Positions 9,862 through 18,590 of a DNA stretch of 64,000 nucleotides are shown here, one piece after another. Below the pieces are notes generated by a model that did no database searches, was not told the DNA's origin, and worked only from the letters and a program-made list of their open reading frames with translations. This stretch comes from CAZWCE01 sp964632505. GTDB taxonomy: Bacteria; Planctomycetota; Planctomycetia; Pirellulales; Thermoguttaceae. Every line of letters starts with the position of its first letter. Position 1 is the stretch's first letter. Both the position numbers and the translations under genes were made by a program. Where the stretch lies: assembly GCA_964632505.1 (NCBI GenBank), contig CAZWCE010000009.1, positions 62,001 through 126,000 on the forward strand, written 5' to 3'.

Positions 9862-11319
9862 TCACGCGCCTCCGGCAGGCGAACCGACCAATTCGCTGAG
9901 ACGATCCTGCGTCTCTTCCAACTCTTGCTCAATCTCCGCCACCGTCACTTTCGGAGCATCCTTCGCGCGCCGACTCATGGTCGGTCTGGCGGGTCGGGTC
10001 GCTTCTTCCTCCGGTCCTTCATCGAGGAATTCGATCGTCTGATCGATCTCTTCCTTCAACTCGGTCAACAGTTGCATCGTCGATTGATCATCGGTCAGTT
10101 GACCGGCGACGCCGTTCCGCGGCGCCTCTTCGCCTTCCAGCGCCAGCATGACCGAATCGAAAGCGTACTTGATGCGGCTGCTGTACAGATTGATCTTATG
10201 CTTTTCTTCAGCGCCCACGGCCCCGCCGGATCCGTAACCTTCACTCCCGAAGGCGCCTTCGGCATATTCATCGCCCCCCATTTCATCATATTCTTCGTAT
10301 CCACCGCCGCTTCCGCCGGCCATCATGCCACCGCGGGCGGTTCCGCGAACCTGTTCACGGCGTCGTTGTCGCTGGATGTAATCCTGTTCACTTTGGCAAG
10401 CTTCGACGGAGAGTCGGGCGAGGGCTCCCGCGATGCGGGCATAATCGATCCCCGAGGCGTTCTGGTAATTCAGATTCCCCAGCGCCCGGGCCGCTTCGTA
10501 GCGAACCTCCATGGCTTCGTCCTGATCTTCGACGATCTTCAAAAGGACTCCCGCGATCTCGCCGTTGGATCCCGGGTTGTGCATTCCTCCGAGGCCTTGA
10601 ATCGCCTGGCGACGGAACCACTGCTGGACCTCTTTGGTCCGGTTGCCTTCCGGCTCCGAAGCCTGTGCCAGCATACTCAATAACTGGGGGATCTTGTTGT
10701 CGCGGAGGTCGGCGTCGGCGATACCGAGTTTCGCATGGCGCACGACCCCGACCAGTGCGCCGAGCCGGATGCCGTCGGGCATTTGCTTGTCGTTGTAGAT
10801 CTCCAGCAAAACGGGGAGAACGGGTCCGTAGGGTGTATCGAGGGTCCGTGTGGTCCCGTCCTGCTGATTCAGCCTCCCGAGGGTATAGACGGCGTTGTAA
10901 CGCGCGGCGGGATAGACGGCGCTGCTTTTCGCCAGATACCGTAGCGATTTCAGGGACTTGTCGAGCAAGAACTTCTTGTCGTTCCCTTGGGCATAGCCGA
11001 TCTCCTGAAGCAACTCGCGGCGGAAATTGCCTAATTGGTACGCAAGATCCTGATCGGTCCAGCGCGGAAAGGCGTACTTATTATAGTACTCGTTCACCGC
11101 CGAGCGGTTTGCGGTGGCCGTCCCCTGCCGGAGATACTGCACGACACCGGCCCGATTCTTCGAAACCGACTCGTCGATATTCATCGTTTGGTATTCTTTT
11201 GCCGTCGCGACGGCGGAAAACAGCACGAGCAAAAACGTGCTCACGGAAAACCAGACGACGGTTGAGTGATTCTGGAAAATGCGCATTTTGGAAATACTTT
11301 TCGAAAAGATGCGTTTCAT
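9862..11319 (-). CDS. Exported HEAT-like repeat protein with Gly-rich insert and coiled-coil C-terminus
   Basis: A protein of 485 aa with an N-terminal signal segment (hydrophobic about residues 21-38, A-V-A-T-A then K-E-Y) predicting export. The middle (about 80-310) contains helical repeats of the HEAT/armadillo kind with phrases such as A-A-R-Y-N-A-V-Y-T-L-G and Y-E-A-A-R-A-L-G-N-L. A Gly/Tyr/Glu-rich insert at about 335-385 is likely disordered. The last 40 residues form a coiled coil (E-Q-E-L-E-E-T-Q-D-R-L). No enzyme motif is visible. It is first in a two-gene unit behind the promoter at 11365-11394. Function not recognised. Confidence 0.8.
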   Translation of the reverse strand: MKRIFSKSISKMRIFQNHSTVVWFSVSTFLLVLFSAVATAKEYQTMNIDESVSKNRAGVVQYLRQGTATANRSAVNEYYNKYAFPRWTDQDLAYQLGNFRRELLQEIGYAQGNDKKFLLDKSLKSLRYLAKSSAVYPAARYNAVYTLGRLNQQDGTTRTLDTPYGPVLPVLLEIYNDKQMPDGIRLGALVGVVRHAKLGIADADLRDNKIPQLLSMLAQASEPEGNRTKEVQQWFRRQAIQGLGGMHNPGSNGEIAGVLLKIVEDQDEAMEVRYEAARALGNLNYQNASGIDYARIAGALARLSVEACQSEQDYIQRQRRREQVRGTARGGMMAGGSGGGYEEYDEMGGDEYAEGAFGSEGYGSGGAVGAEEKHKINLYSSRIKYAFDSVMLALEGEEAPRNGVAGQLTDDQSTMQLLTELKEEIDQTIEFLDEGPEEEATRPARPTMSRRAKDAPKVTVAEIEQELEETQDRLSELVGSPAGGA

Positions 11320-11364
11320 GAGGGGGGCTCCAAATCACACGATACTTTGGAGAATACTATATAT

Positions 11365-11394
11365 AGAATACTTTCGATTCGATCCGGCTGTCAA
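11365..11394 (-). promoter_or_regulatory. Near-consensus sigma-70-type promoter for the HEAT-repeat genes
   Basis: On the minus strand: TTGACA (11394-11389), an 18-base spacer, TATTCT (11370-11365). The predicted start of transcription is near 11358, giving a leader of about 40 bases to the ATG at 11319. It is the best -35/-10 pair noticed in the window. Confidence 0.65.
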
Positions 11395-11711
11395 GCGTGT
11401 TTTCGACATAATGGGAAAAGAAGCGGCTCTCCTCCGGGTCGAAGGGGCTCTCCATCCACTTGTTTCCGCCACCACTTATTTCTTGCACGATGAAAAAAGA
11501 CGACGATCCGCCGACGATGGGTTCGCCCCCTCCACGGGACCATTCCCGGCCGTGCGACGGCTGATCCCCCGCTTTCCGAGATGCCGGTTGGCCGGGAACG
11601 TTTTTTCTACCCGCCGGTCAGGACTCGAATCGGGAAATCATACCGGATTTGCCAGAGAGATCGCGGATCCCCACGATTGTTTTTTTCGCAAAAATCCGAA
11701 TTCCCTTTCTC
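11395..11711. other. Intergenic, no gene seen
   Basis: The 317 bases between the promoter above and the end of the kinase gene hold only unconvincing short frames. No terminator with a T-run or RNA fold was recognised. Confidence 0.5.
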
Positions 11712-14700
11712 TCACAGAACGAGAGGACCTTCTCCTTTTTCGCCAAGCTGGCGGATTCTCTCGACGATCTTCTCCTCCGGAATCCATCCGAATCCCCGGT
11801 ACTCCATTTCTCGCAAAATGCGATGGACCACCTTGTCGGGAAGTGAAACAGCGCTGGGCTGACGAAAATGGTCGTGAAACACCGACAATATTTCGCGCAA
11901 ATAAAGGTCGGCCACTGGGTCATGCTCGCGCCAGCCGGGAAATTCGTAGTCCCAGGTCAATTCCCAGCAGCAGAGAGAGCAATCATCGCCACCGGAAACA
12001 AGTGTCTCTCCTCTGAGGTCGACCGCCACCGACCGGACAGCTTCGGTATGGCCTTCGAGCGTTTTGTGGAGAGTGCCGTCTTCGAGGCTCCAGAGGCGGA
12101 TGGTCCGATCCTTCGACCCCGAAACCACCCAGCGGTCATCGGACAGCAGGGCCACCGAAGTCACGCCCCCCAGATGCCCCTGGAGGACCTGTTTTTCCCG
12201 ATTCTGCTCCAAGTCCCAAACCAGGACGCTGCCGTCGCTCGCTCCGACCGCCAATAGGCGAAGATTTGTCGAAAGCGCCGCGGCGCTGATGGAAGTATGA
12301 GGACGAGCAATTTCCCGGACCACTTGCTGGGAGTCGAGATGCCAGATGCGAACTTGACCGTCATCCCCTCCGGTGACGACATAGCGACCGTCGCGGCTGA
12401 AATCGATCGTGTTGATGTACCCGTGGTGCGCCTGCCACGCAACGAGCTTTCGTCCGGCGTTCGCCTCCCAAATGCTCAGGACACCGTTTCCATCGGCCAC
12501 GGCGACGATCCGCCCATTCGGGGCGAAATGGACTCGATTGATCGACTTGATCCGCTCCTGAAACACCGTCTGGCACCGGCCGCTCTCCAAATCCCACACC
12601 CGGACGGTCTGATCCCAACTTCCCGAGACGATTCTCTGTTTGTCCATGGAGAGATCGACCGACCGGACCCAATCGTAATGGCCGGTGAGTCGGCGGCAAC
12701 ACTTTCTCTGAAGCAGATCCCAAACGCATAGGACCTGATCGCGCCCCGCCGAGACGGCGATCTTGCCGTTGATCGAAATCGCCACGTCCTGGATTTCCTG
12801 GTCATGCTCGGTGAACACTTCGGCGCACCAGATGTCGAACGGCCGCAACCGGATACTCCGGCGTCCCACCAATTGCCAGAGGTCGAGCCGGCTCCTCATG
12901 GAGTCCCACCCGGAAAGGTTGCGAGCCGCCCGCAACTGCTCAATGGCGGTTCGAAAATCGCCTTCGGCCGACGCTTTTTCGGCATTCTCGCACAGTTGGA
13001 CCAGTTGTCCCTGCTGTTCGGCGACCTCCTCGGAACTGCTGACCTGGCAAACCATGATCGGGGAGCGCGGTTGCTGCTTTTTTCGACACAGGGGAGCCAC
13101 GTTCCAGACCCGTAAGGAACGTCCTCCGTTGATCGACAAGGCGATCCGGCGATGCCGACACAAATAGACGGCGTTCACCGAGCTGTCGAGTCCCCGAAAA
13201 GTCCGTAGGCATCGATAGTTTCGAACATCCCAGACGCGCAAGGTCCGGTCGTTGCCTCCGCTGAGGGCCCTTTTTCCATCGGGACTCAAATAGACGGCCG
13301 TCACATTCCCTTCATGGCCGGCAAGATGCCCCAAAATCACGCCTTCGCGACGGTCACGAACTTGAATCAACGCGTCTTGGATTACCAGTTCGATGCCGCC
13401 TTCTTCATCTTCGGCCGGAGAGCCGTCCCCCCAGGGAATGAGGGAAAACGTCGCATGTCGTTTGCCGGTCCCCGTCGCCTTGAGCGACACCTCGAGAGAG
13501 TCGGGCCCCGGGGCTAATTCCCATTTCATATCCTCGCTCAAAGCGGCGTCGCTACCGGCATCGGAGGGGGGGTGAAAATTCCGATCGTCCCCCTCCCGGA
13601 GCAGGTTCCGCAGGTGCATCGCCGCACTGCTGGAACGGAAGAGGATCTGTTTTTGGGTATCATCGAGCCAAACGAAAGGTTCGTCTTCCAGGGGGAGGGA
13701 ATAGCGTTCCAGGCAGGCCGCGGCTCGCTCGCGTTCTCGTTTCGAATCTTGCAGGGCCCGGCATGCCTCCTGGGTCTGTTGGCCTTCGAGCGATTGTTCG
13801 AAGGCCCCCAGCGCGGCGCCCGGGTTGGCCCGTTCACGATGGATCAGTCCGAGCGCATAATAGGAGGCCCAATCCTCGTGTCGGGTCTTGGTCAACGACT
13901 CGATCCGCTGCACGGCATCCAGGTCCGTGACTTTTCCCTGCCGCCATGAGAGGAGGGTTTGATTGTAGGTCGTCTGCGGATGCCACGGCTGCAACTGCCA
14001 AGCTTGGGCCAGCAGCTTTTCGGCCTCCGCGATTTTGCCGAGATCGAGCATCGACGCCGCCCGATTGTTGATACTTTCGGGCGTCCAGACCGCGCTGATC
14101 GGCTTGCGACGGGGATAGTCTTCCCCGGTCACCTCTTGGTAGATCCCGACGAGGCGGTCGGCCACTTCGGTCATGCTCTCGGGACGATCTTCCGGGACGG
14201 GGCGGAAGCAGTCGCGCATGAGCTCCACCATTTCCGCCGGAATGGAAGGCCGGACCTCGCTGGGGGGTTGTTTCAAATAGATCTCGAACACCTTCCCCGC
14301 CGTTTGGCCCCCCTTCCGACAGGGAGACCTGCCATGAAACATCGCCAAGACGCTGATTGCCCAGGACCAGATATCCGTCTTTGCCGTCAATTGCTCCGAA
14401 CGATGGCTCCCATCCTTCCGTTGGTAGTTCAAAAAGGCCTCGTACTGCTCCGGCGAACAGAAGCTGGGCGTCATCCCTTCCCAGCGAGGCTTCTGCGGAC
14501 CGTATTCCGATTCCGCCGATCCCCCGCTCGTCGCCACGGCGGTCGCCTGCGCCAACCCGAAATCGGTCACCTTCGCCGAACTGCCCGACATCATCACGTT
14601 CGCCGGCTTGACATCCAAATGCAACAGCCCTTGTCGATGCGCGTGCTCGAGCCCCCAGGCGAATTGAATCGCGATGTCCAAAATCTTCCGCAATGCCTGA

Positions 14701-15332
14701 TCCCGACCGCCCTGGTATATTCTCCCCTCGCGAATCCAGTCGCTGAGACTGCCGTCGGGCACCAATTCGGCGAACAAACGGGGGATGCCTCCGATTCGGC
14801 GGACAAGAAAACAGGTGACGATATGGGGATGAAGCCCTAGCTCGATCCACGTCTGGCATTCTCGTTCGTAATTGAGCTTGCCGACTTCGGTTTTCAAGAC
14901 TCCCGGCTTGGGACTCTTGACGGCCAAGTCGAGGTTCCATTCCCGGTGGTAGACGCGATGAACCACCCCGACCCCGCCCTCGGCGTAGGCGATCGAATCG
15001 CTCAGCGGCATCACCTCGTAGGTGCCGAGGATGACATCGCCGACCTTCCAAATGACCGGAACGTCCTCTTCCTTGTCGATCAGATGTCGACGGCGATCTC
15101 CCGATTCATCGGAAGCCTCCGTCTCATGGGAATCATCCATCGCCTCGGACAACTCTTCACCGGAAATATCTTCACCGTCCGCACCCGGTAGCGTGCGCGT
15201 GCGCGATCCCAGCGTGGGGACCAGAACAAAACGCTCTCGGCAACGCCGGCACTGGGCCTTCTTTCCAAGAACCGCGGCCCGAAGTGAATATCGGGCCTGG
15301 CAATAAGGACAGACGGCTTCGAATGTTTCCAT
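11712..15332 (-). CDS. Zinc-ribbon / Ser-Thr protein kinase / WD40-repeat protein
   Basis: A 1206-aa signalling protein. Domains in order: a zinc ribbon with C8-P-Y-C11 and C28-R-R-C31; an acidic linker; a Hanks-type kinase at about 100-390 with Lys139 (L-A-V-K-S), catalytic loop H-L-D-V-K-P-A-N (238-245) and D-F-G (257-259); TPR-like helices at about 420-540; and WD40 blades from about 690 to 1150 (for example T-L-R-V-W-D-V and I-R-L-W-S-L). The catalytic loop reads HLD where most kinases have HRD, so it may lack activation-loop Arg control, but Asp, Lys and DFG are intact. No transmembrane segment is evident, so it is probably cytosolic. Kinase-WD40 fusions are frequent in planctomycetes. 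Substrate unknown. Confidence 0.93.
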   Translation of the reverse strand: METFEAVCPYCQARYSLRAAVLGKKAQCRRCRERFVLVPTLGSRTRTLPGADGEDISGEELSEAMDDSHETEASDESGDRRRHLIDKEEDVPVIWKVGDVILGTYEVMPLSDSIAYAEGGVGVVHRVYHREWNLDLAVKSPKPGVLKTEVGKLNYERECQTWIELGLHPHIVTCFLVRRIGGIPRLFAELVPDGSLSDWIREGRIYQGGRDQALRKILDIAIQFAWGLEHAHRQGLLHLDVKPANVMMSGSSAKVTDFGLAQATAVATSGGSAESEYGPQKPRWEGMTPSFCSPEQYEAFLNYQRKDGSHRSEQLTAKTDIWSWAISVLAMFHGRSPCRKGGQTAGKVFEIYLKQPPSEVRPSIPAEMVELMRDCFRPVPEDRPESMTEVADRLVGIYQEVTGEDYPRRKPISAVWTPESINNRAASMLDLGKIAEAEKLLAQAWQLQPWHPQTTYNQTLLSWRQGKVTDLDAVQRIESLTKTRHEDWASYYALGLIHRERANPGAALGAFEQSLEGQQTQEACRALQDSKRERERAAACLERYSLPLEDEPFVWLDDTQKQILFRSSSAAMHLRNLLREGDDRNFHPPSDAGSDAALSEDMKWELAPGPDSLEVSLKATGTGKRHATFSLIPWGDGSPAEDEEGGIELVIQDALIQVRDRREGVILGHLAGHEGNVTAVYLSPDGKRALSGGNDRTLRVWDVRNYRCLRTFRGLDSSVNAVYLCRHRRIALSINGGRSLRVWNVAPLCRKKQQPRSPIMVCQVSSSEEVAEQQGQLVQLCENAEKASAEGDFRTAIEQLRAARNLSGWDSMRSRLDLWQLVGRRSIRLRPFDIWCAEVFTEHDQEIQDVAISINGKIAVSAGRDQVLCVWDLLQRKCCRRLTGHYDWVRSVDLSMDKQRIVSGSWDQTVRVWDLESGRCQTVFQERIKSINRVHFAPNGRIVAVADGNGVLSIWEANAGRKLVAWQAHHGYINTIDFSRDGRYVVTGGDDGQVRIWHLDSQQVVREIARPHTSISAAALSTNLRLLAVGASDGSVLVWDLEQNREKQVLQGHLGGVTSVALLSDDRWVVSGSKDRTIRLWSLEDGTLHKTLEGHTEAVRSVAVDLRGETLVSGGDDCSLCCWELTWDYEFPGWREHDPVADLYLREILSVFHDHFRQPSAVSLPDKVVHRILREMEYRGFGWIPEEKIVERIRQLGEKGEGPLVL

Positions 15333-15867
15333 GATTACTGCGAAAAGAATTCCTCGGAGCGAACCGGCGTGAGTCGTCTTTTTCCATTCTCGGAGCTGTG
15401 TTCGAAAGGAAAAGAAGATGAGAACCTGTTGAAAAACGGCGCGGCGGCCTTTTTCAGCCCCCGCCCCACATCCATGAGCATCGCATTGATCGTCAAGCGA
15501 GGACGACTTCGGGGAAACGTTCCCTTCCGGGCCTGAACGCAGGCCCCCCGGGGCAACGACCTAAAGGACCAGGAAAAAATGCCGCAGAACTCTCCGAATC
15601 AGCGACTTGGACTCCTCCTGATCTCCCCAAACACCCCCGTTTCTCCTATGATGCACTTCCAGCAAATCAAGTATTTTTTACAAGGCGGATGGCGATTTCG
15701 GCACAAAGCCCGTAAAACCAAGTTTTTTCCTAGATTCCATTCTATGGGGGGTGGGGGCCGTCTTCAATGAAAAAGAGCTCGTCCGGTGGAAAAAAGCGTC
15801 CCACGGGTAGGAAAATCGATAATATCCGACCCTCGTCGCCTCAGAGACGATTCAGCCCAAGCGCATC
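15333..15867. other. Long intergenic region with a hairpin, no gene seen
   Basis: About 535 bases upstream of the kinase gene. GTTGAAAAA (15428-15436) pairs with TTTTTCAGC (15450-15458), counting T-G wobble, around a GC-rich loop. A 63-codon plus-strand frame at 15579-15770 has no family signal or ribosome site and is not called. The promoter of the kinase gene should lie here but was not resolved. Confidence 0.45.
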
Positions 15868-15903
15868 AAAAAGGGAATCCTCCAGTAGGACTGAAAGATT
15901 CCC
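15868..15903 (-). terminator. Intrinsic terminator of the DUF6807 gene
   Basis: On the minus strand, bases 15903-15890 pair with 15886-15873 in a 14-bp stem (two T-G wobbles) with a 3-base loop, followed directly by five Ts (15872-15868). It lies 65 bases after the stop of the gene ending at 15968. Confidence 0.8.
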
Positions 15904-15967
15904 GAAGCATCGCTGAACGGGTTGTAAGCGGAATCGATCGTCGAGCAAAAAGGCGAAATATGCCGCT

Positions 15968-16936
15968 TCAGTCGACCGCAGGTGGCATTTTTTCCTCTTT
16001 GCTGTAGGCCTGAAAGCGTTCTTCAATACTCGCCTGATCGGCGTCGCCTTCGTGGAAAATCACTCGGTAGGAAAGTGAAAAAGAATCGCCCTTTTTCAAT
16101 TTCAGGGTGCCGTCTTCATCTCCTCCTTCGAAGTAACTCAGACCGAAGGGGTTCGCCGCGAACAGTCCGTACGTGCGGACGTGCCACCAGGTGGGAAAAC
16201 GAAAACTCTCCGGGTGATTCAAGATGGCCACCCCGAGCGTTTCCCCTTCCACGGGACCGTAATAGTCGACCCAGGCGGCCCGCTTCCCCCAGGCTTCCTT
16301 GTCCTTCTCCCCATTGCGATTGACGATCGTCCCTCCCCATTGGTCGTTTTTCGACTTGGCGTCGACTTTCATCGTGCCGGGCACGCGGACACCGAAGCAA
16401 CCTTCCTTCGTGTCGCCGAAAACGACCTCGTCCTGCAGTGCGGTGACGGTGACATCGAAATCGATGTACCGGGCGCCGCCCTCCAGCTCGCCGAACGTAT
16501 AACGGCGAGCGCTCTTGCAGAGCTTCTTGCCGGTTGCTTCGTTGACCCATTCGTTTTCAGTCTCGATGACCGCCGTCTCGCCATCGCACGTAACCTCCAT
16601 GTCGGTCTGAACGATCGAATCCTCGTGCCAAAAGCTTCGACCATGGACGTCGCCGTGATTGAACCAGAGGGAACGGTGATGCGGATGGTCCTGCCGTTCC
16701 GATTCCGGCCCCTCGGTCATCGGATAATCTCGGGTCATTTTTTTGCCGGTCGGCCCGTAGATCGGCCAGACGATCGGAGTTCCGTTGAAATCGGAATGGT
16801 ACGTCGCGTAGAGGTCGCCGTCGAGAAAGATCTGAACTCGACCTTTCACGGGAGCAACCTTCATTTCCGCTTGCGCGGCCGTGGCCCCCAGCAGGAGCAT
16901 CCAACTCGAAACGATCAAAACCGATTTTTGAAACAT
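15968..16936 (-). CDS. DUF6807 (PmoA-like) family secreted protein
   Basis: A protein of 322 aa with a clean signal peptide (residues 1-23, ending A-Q-A). Family landmarks are the paired histidines D-H-P-H-H-R-S-L-W-F-N-H near residues 85-96, W-P-I-Y-G-P-T-G-K before them, and G-V-A-I-L-N-H-P with W-H-V-R-T-Y-G-L-F-A-A-N-P-F in the C-terminal half. The Pfam name PmoA (methane oxygenase) is historical. The fold resembles aldose-epimerase-like beta-sandwich proteins, and in planctomycetes members often accompany glycan catabolism. GGGAG precedes the ATG. It ends at a strong terminator and appears monocistronic. The reaction is unknown. Confidence 0.85.
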   Translation of the reverse strand: MFQKSVLIVSSWMLLLGATAAQAEMKVAPVKGRVQIFLDGDLYATYHSDFNGTPIVWPIYGPTGKKMTRDYPMTEGPESERQDHPHHRSLWFNHGDVHGRSFWHEDSIVQTDMEVTCDGETAVIETENEWVNEATGKKLCKSARRYTFGELEGGARYIDFDVTVTALQDEVVFGDTKEGCFGVRVPGTMKVDAKSKNDQWGGTIVNRNGEKDKEAWGKRAAWVDYYGPVEGETLGVAILNHPESFRFPTWWHVRTYGLFAANPFGLSYFEGGDEDGTLKLKKGDSFSLSYRVIFHEGDADQASIEERFQAYSKEEKMPPAVD

Positions 16937-17103
16937 GGTGGCATCTCCCTCGGAAAGAACTCAAATATCATGAACTTCAGAAAGACATTTTACCACGGCC
17001 CCTGAGCGGTTGCACGCCCGAGGAAAAAGAAATCGCTAAAAAATGCCCACGGACACCACGTTTCGGAGATTCCGCAAAGCGGGAGCCACCTTGCTCGAAA
17101 AGC

Positions 17104-18522
17104 TCATTCCCCGGCAGCCTGCCATCCGGCATCGAGCGCGCGGCAATTCATCTCGAAGATCGCATCGTCGGAGAAAGTTTCACGCAGAAACCCCACCAAC
17201 TCCTGGTGCCCGAAAAGGCCCGTCTTGCGGGAGAGGAATCCCAGCACCACGGTATTGGCCGCCTTCACGTTGCCCGCCTGTTGCGCCAAATCGGTCGCCG
17301 CCAGGGGAAAGACCTCACCGGCGATCCCTTCGGGGACCGAATCGATCAGGGAACGGTTATAGATCAACAGCCCGTCCTCGGTCAATGTCGGTCCGAATTT
17401 GTACAACGACGGCTTGTTCATCGCCACGAGCAGATTCGGGTGACTGACCACCGGAGAACCGATCGGATGGGTGCCGAGCACGACCGAACAATTGGCCACG
17501 CCCCCCCGCATCTCGGGACCATAAGAGGGAAGCCAAGTCACTTCGAGATCTTTTTTCATGCCCGATTCGGCAATGAATAATCCCAGCGAGAGGATCCCCT
17601 GCCCTCCGAAACCGGCGATCTTCAGGCGGACCTCCGGATACGGCAGCGGAGCAATGTCGCTCGGCTTCTTGCGGTCGGCTTCGAGTCGGACCGTTCGAGA
17701 GACCTTCGGAAAATCGGCGTCCTCAAGCATGCGGGGCACCGGCGGTCGCTGATCGATTTCATCCTTGAAAACCCCGAGGGGAAATTGCTCCATGAGGACC
17801 TCTTCGACCCAACGGCAAGCCTCGTTCGGCTTTTTCCGCCAATTGGTCGGGCACGGTGAAAGCACCTCGATGAAGACATACCCTTTCTTATCCTTCTGGG
17901 CCTGGAGTCCTCGACGAATGACCTTCCGCGCCTGCTGGATGTGTTTCGGAGAATGCACCCCCACCCGGGCGACCATCACGGGCGTTTCCAGGGACGCGAT
18001 CAATTCCGACATTTTCAGAGGGGGGCCGTCGTTGGTTTGCGTGCGTCCGTACGGGGAGGTGGTGGTCTTCTGGCCGATCAGTGTGGTGGGCGCGAGCTGA
18101 CCGCCGGTCATGCCGTAGATGCTGTTGTTGACGAAGAAGACGATCATGTTCTCGCCGCGATTGGCCGCGTGCAGGGCGTTGTTGGTGCCGATCGCCGCCA
18201 AGTCGCCGTCGCCCTGATAGCTGATGGTGACCGCCTCGGGATGGACGCGGCTCACACCGGTCGCCACGGCCGACGCCCGGCCGTGCGGGGCGGAAACGGC
18301 CGCCGTCTGAAAATAGTAATAAAGAAAGACACTGCACCCGACCGGCCCGACCATGATCGTCCGATCCTGGATTTCGAGCTGGTCGATCGCTTCGGCCATC
18401 AACTTGTTCAAAATGCCGTGACCGCACCCGGGGCAGTAATGCGTCGTTTGCTGATTGCCCGACTTGCGGGAAAACGTTTCAAAAAAGCTGGCCGGTTTTT
18501 CGAGAATTTGGGGAGCTGCCAT
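17104..18522 (-). CDS. 2-oxoacid:ferredoxin oxidoreductase, fused beta (TPP) and gamma subunits
   Basis: Takes part in oxidative decarboxylation of a 2-oxoacid to acyl-CoA with reduction of ferredoxin. Residues about 1-250 are the TPP-binding beta subunit: Y-C-P-G-C-G-H-G near residue 29, the TPP/Mg motif G-D-G-D-L-A-A-I-G near residue 104, and the N-N-S-I-Y-G-M-T-G-G-Q segment. Residues about 295-470 are the gamma subunit, starting at I-A-G-F-G-G-Q-G-I-L-S-L-G with M-R-G-G-V-A-N-C later. Beta and gamma are usually separate genes; here they are one reading frame. It is the last gene of a four-gene minus-strand operon. The VorB-like partner suggests branched-chain 2-oxoacids, but 2-oxoglutarate is possible. 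Confidence 0.93.
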   Translation of the reverse strand: MAAPQILEKPASFFETFSRKSGNQQTTHYCPGCGHGILNKLMAEAIDQLEIQDRTIMVGPVGCSVFLYYYFQTAAVSAPHGRASAVATGVSRVHPEAVTISYQGDGDLAAIGTNNALHAANRGENMIVFFVNNSIYGMTGGQLAPTTLIGQKTTTSPYGRTQTNDGPPLKMSELIASLETPVMVARVGVHSPKHIQQARKVIRRGLQAQKDKKGYVFIEVLSPCPTNWRKKPNEACRWVEEVLMEQFPLGVFKDEIDQRPPVPRMLEDADFPKVSRTVRLEADRKKPSDIAPLPYPEVRLKIAGFGGQGILSLGLFIAESGMKKDLEVTWLPSYGPEMRGGVANCSVVLGTHPIGSPVVSHPNLLVAMNKPSLYKFGPTLTEDGLLIYNRSLIDSVPEGIAGEVFPLAATDLAQQAGNVKAANTVVLGFLSRKTGLFGHQELVGFLRETFSDDAIFEMNCRALDAGWQAAGE

Positions 18523-18590
18523 CGTTTGCCAAAAGGGGATAGGGGGAATTCAGGGACGTGGATGCTTGACTATGCCGGAACTACGAAACG

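Noticed and set aside
15579..15770. 63-codon plus-strand open frame in the gap upstream of the kinase
   Set aside because: No ribosome site, no family signal and odd composition; it lies in a non-coding gap.
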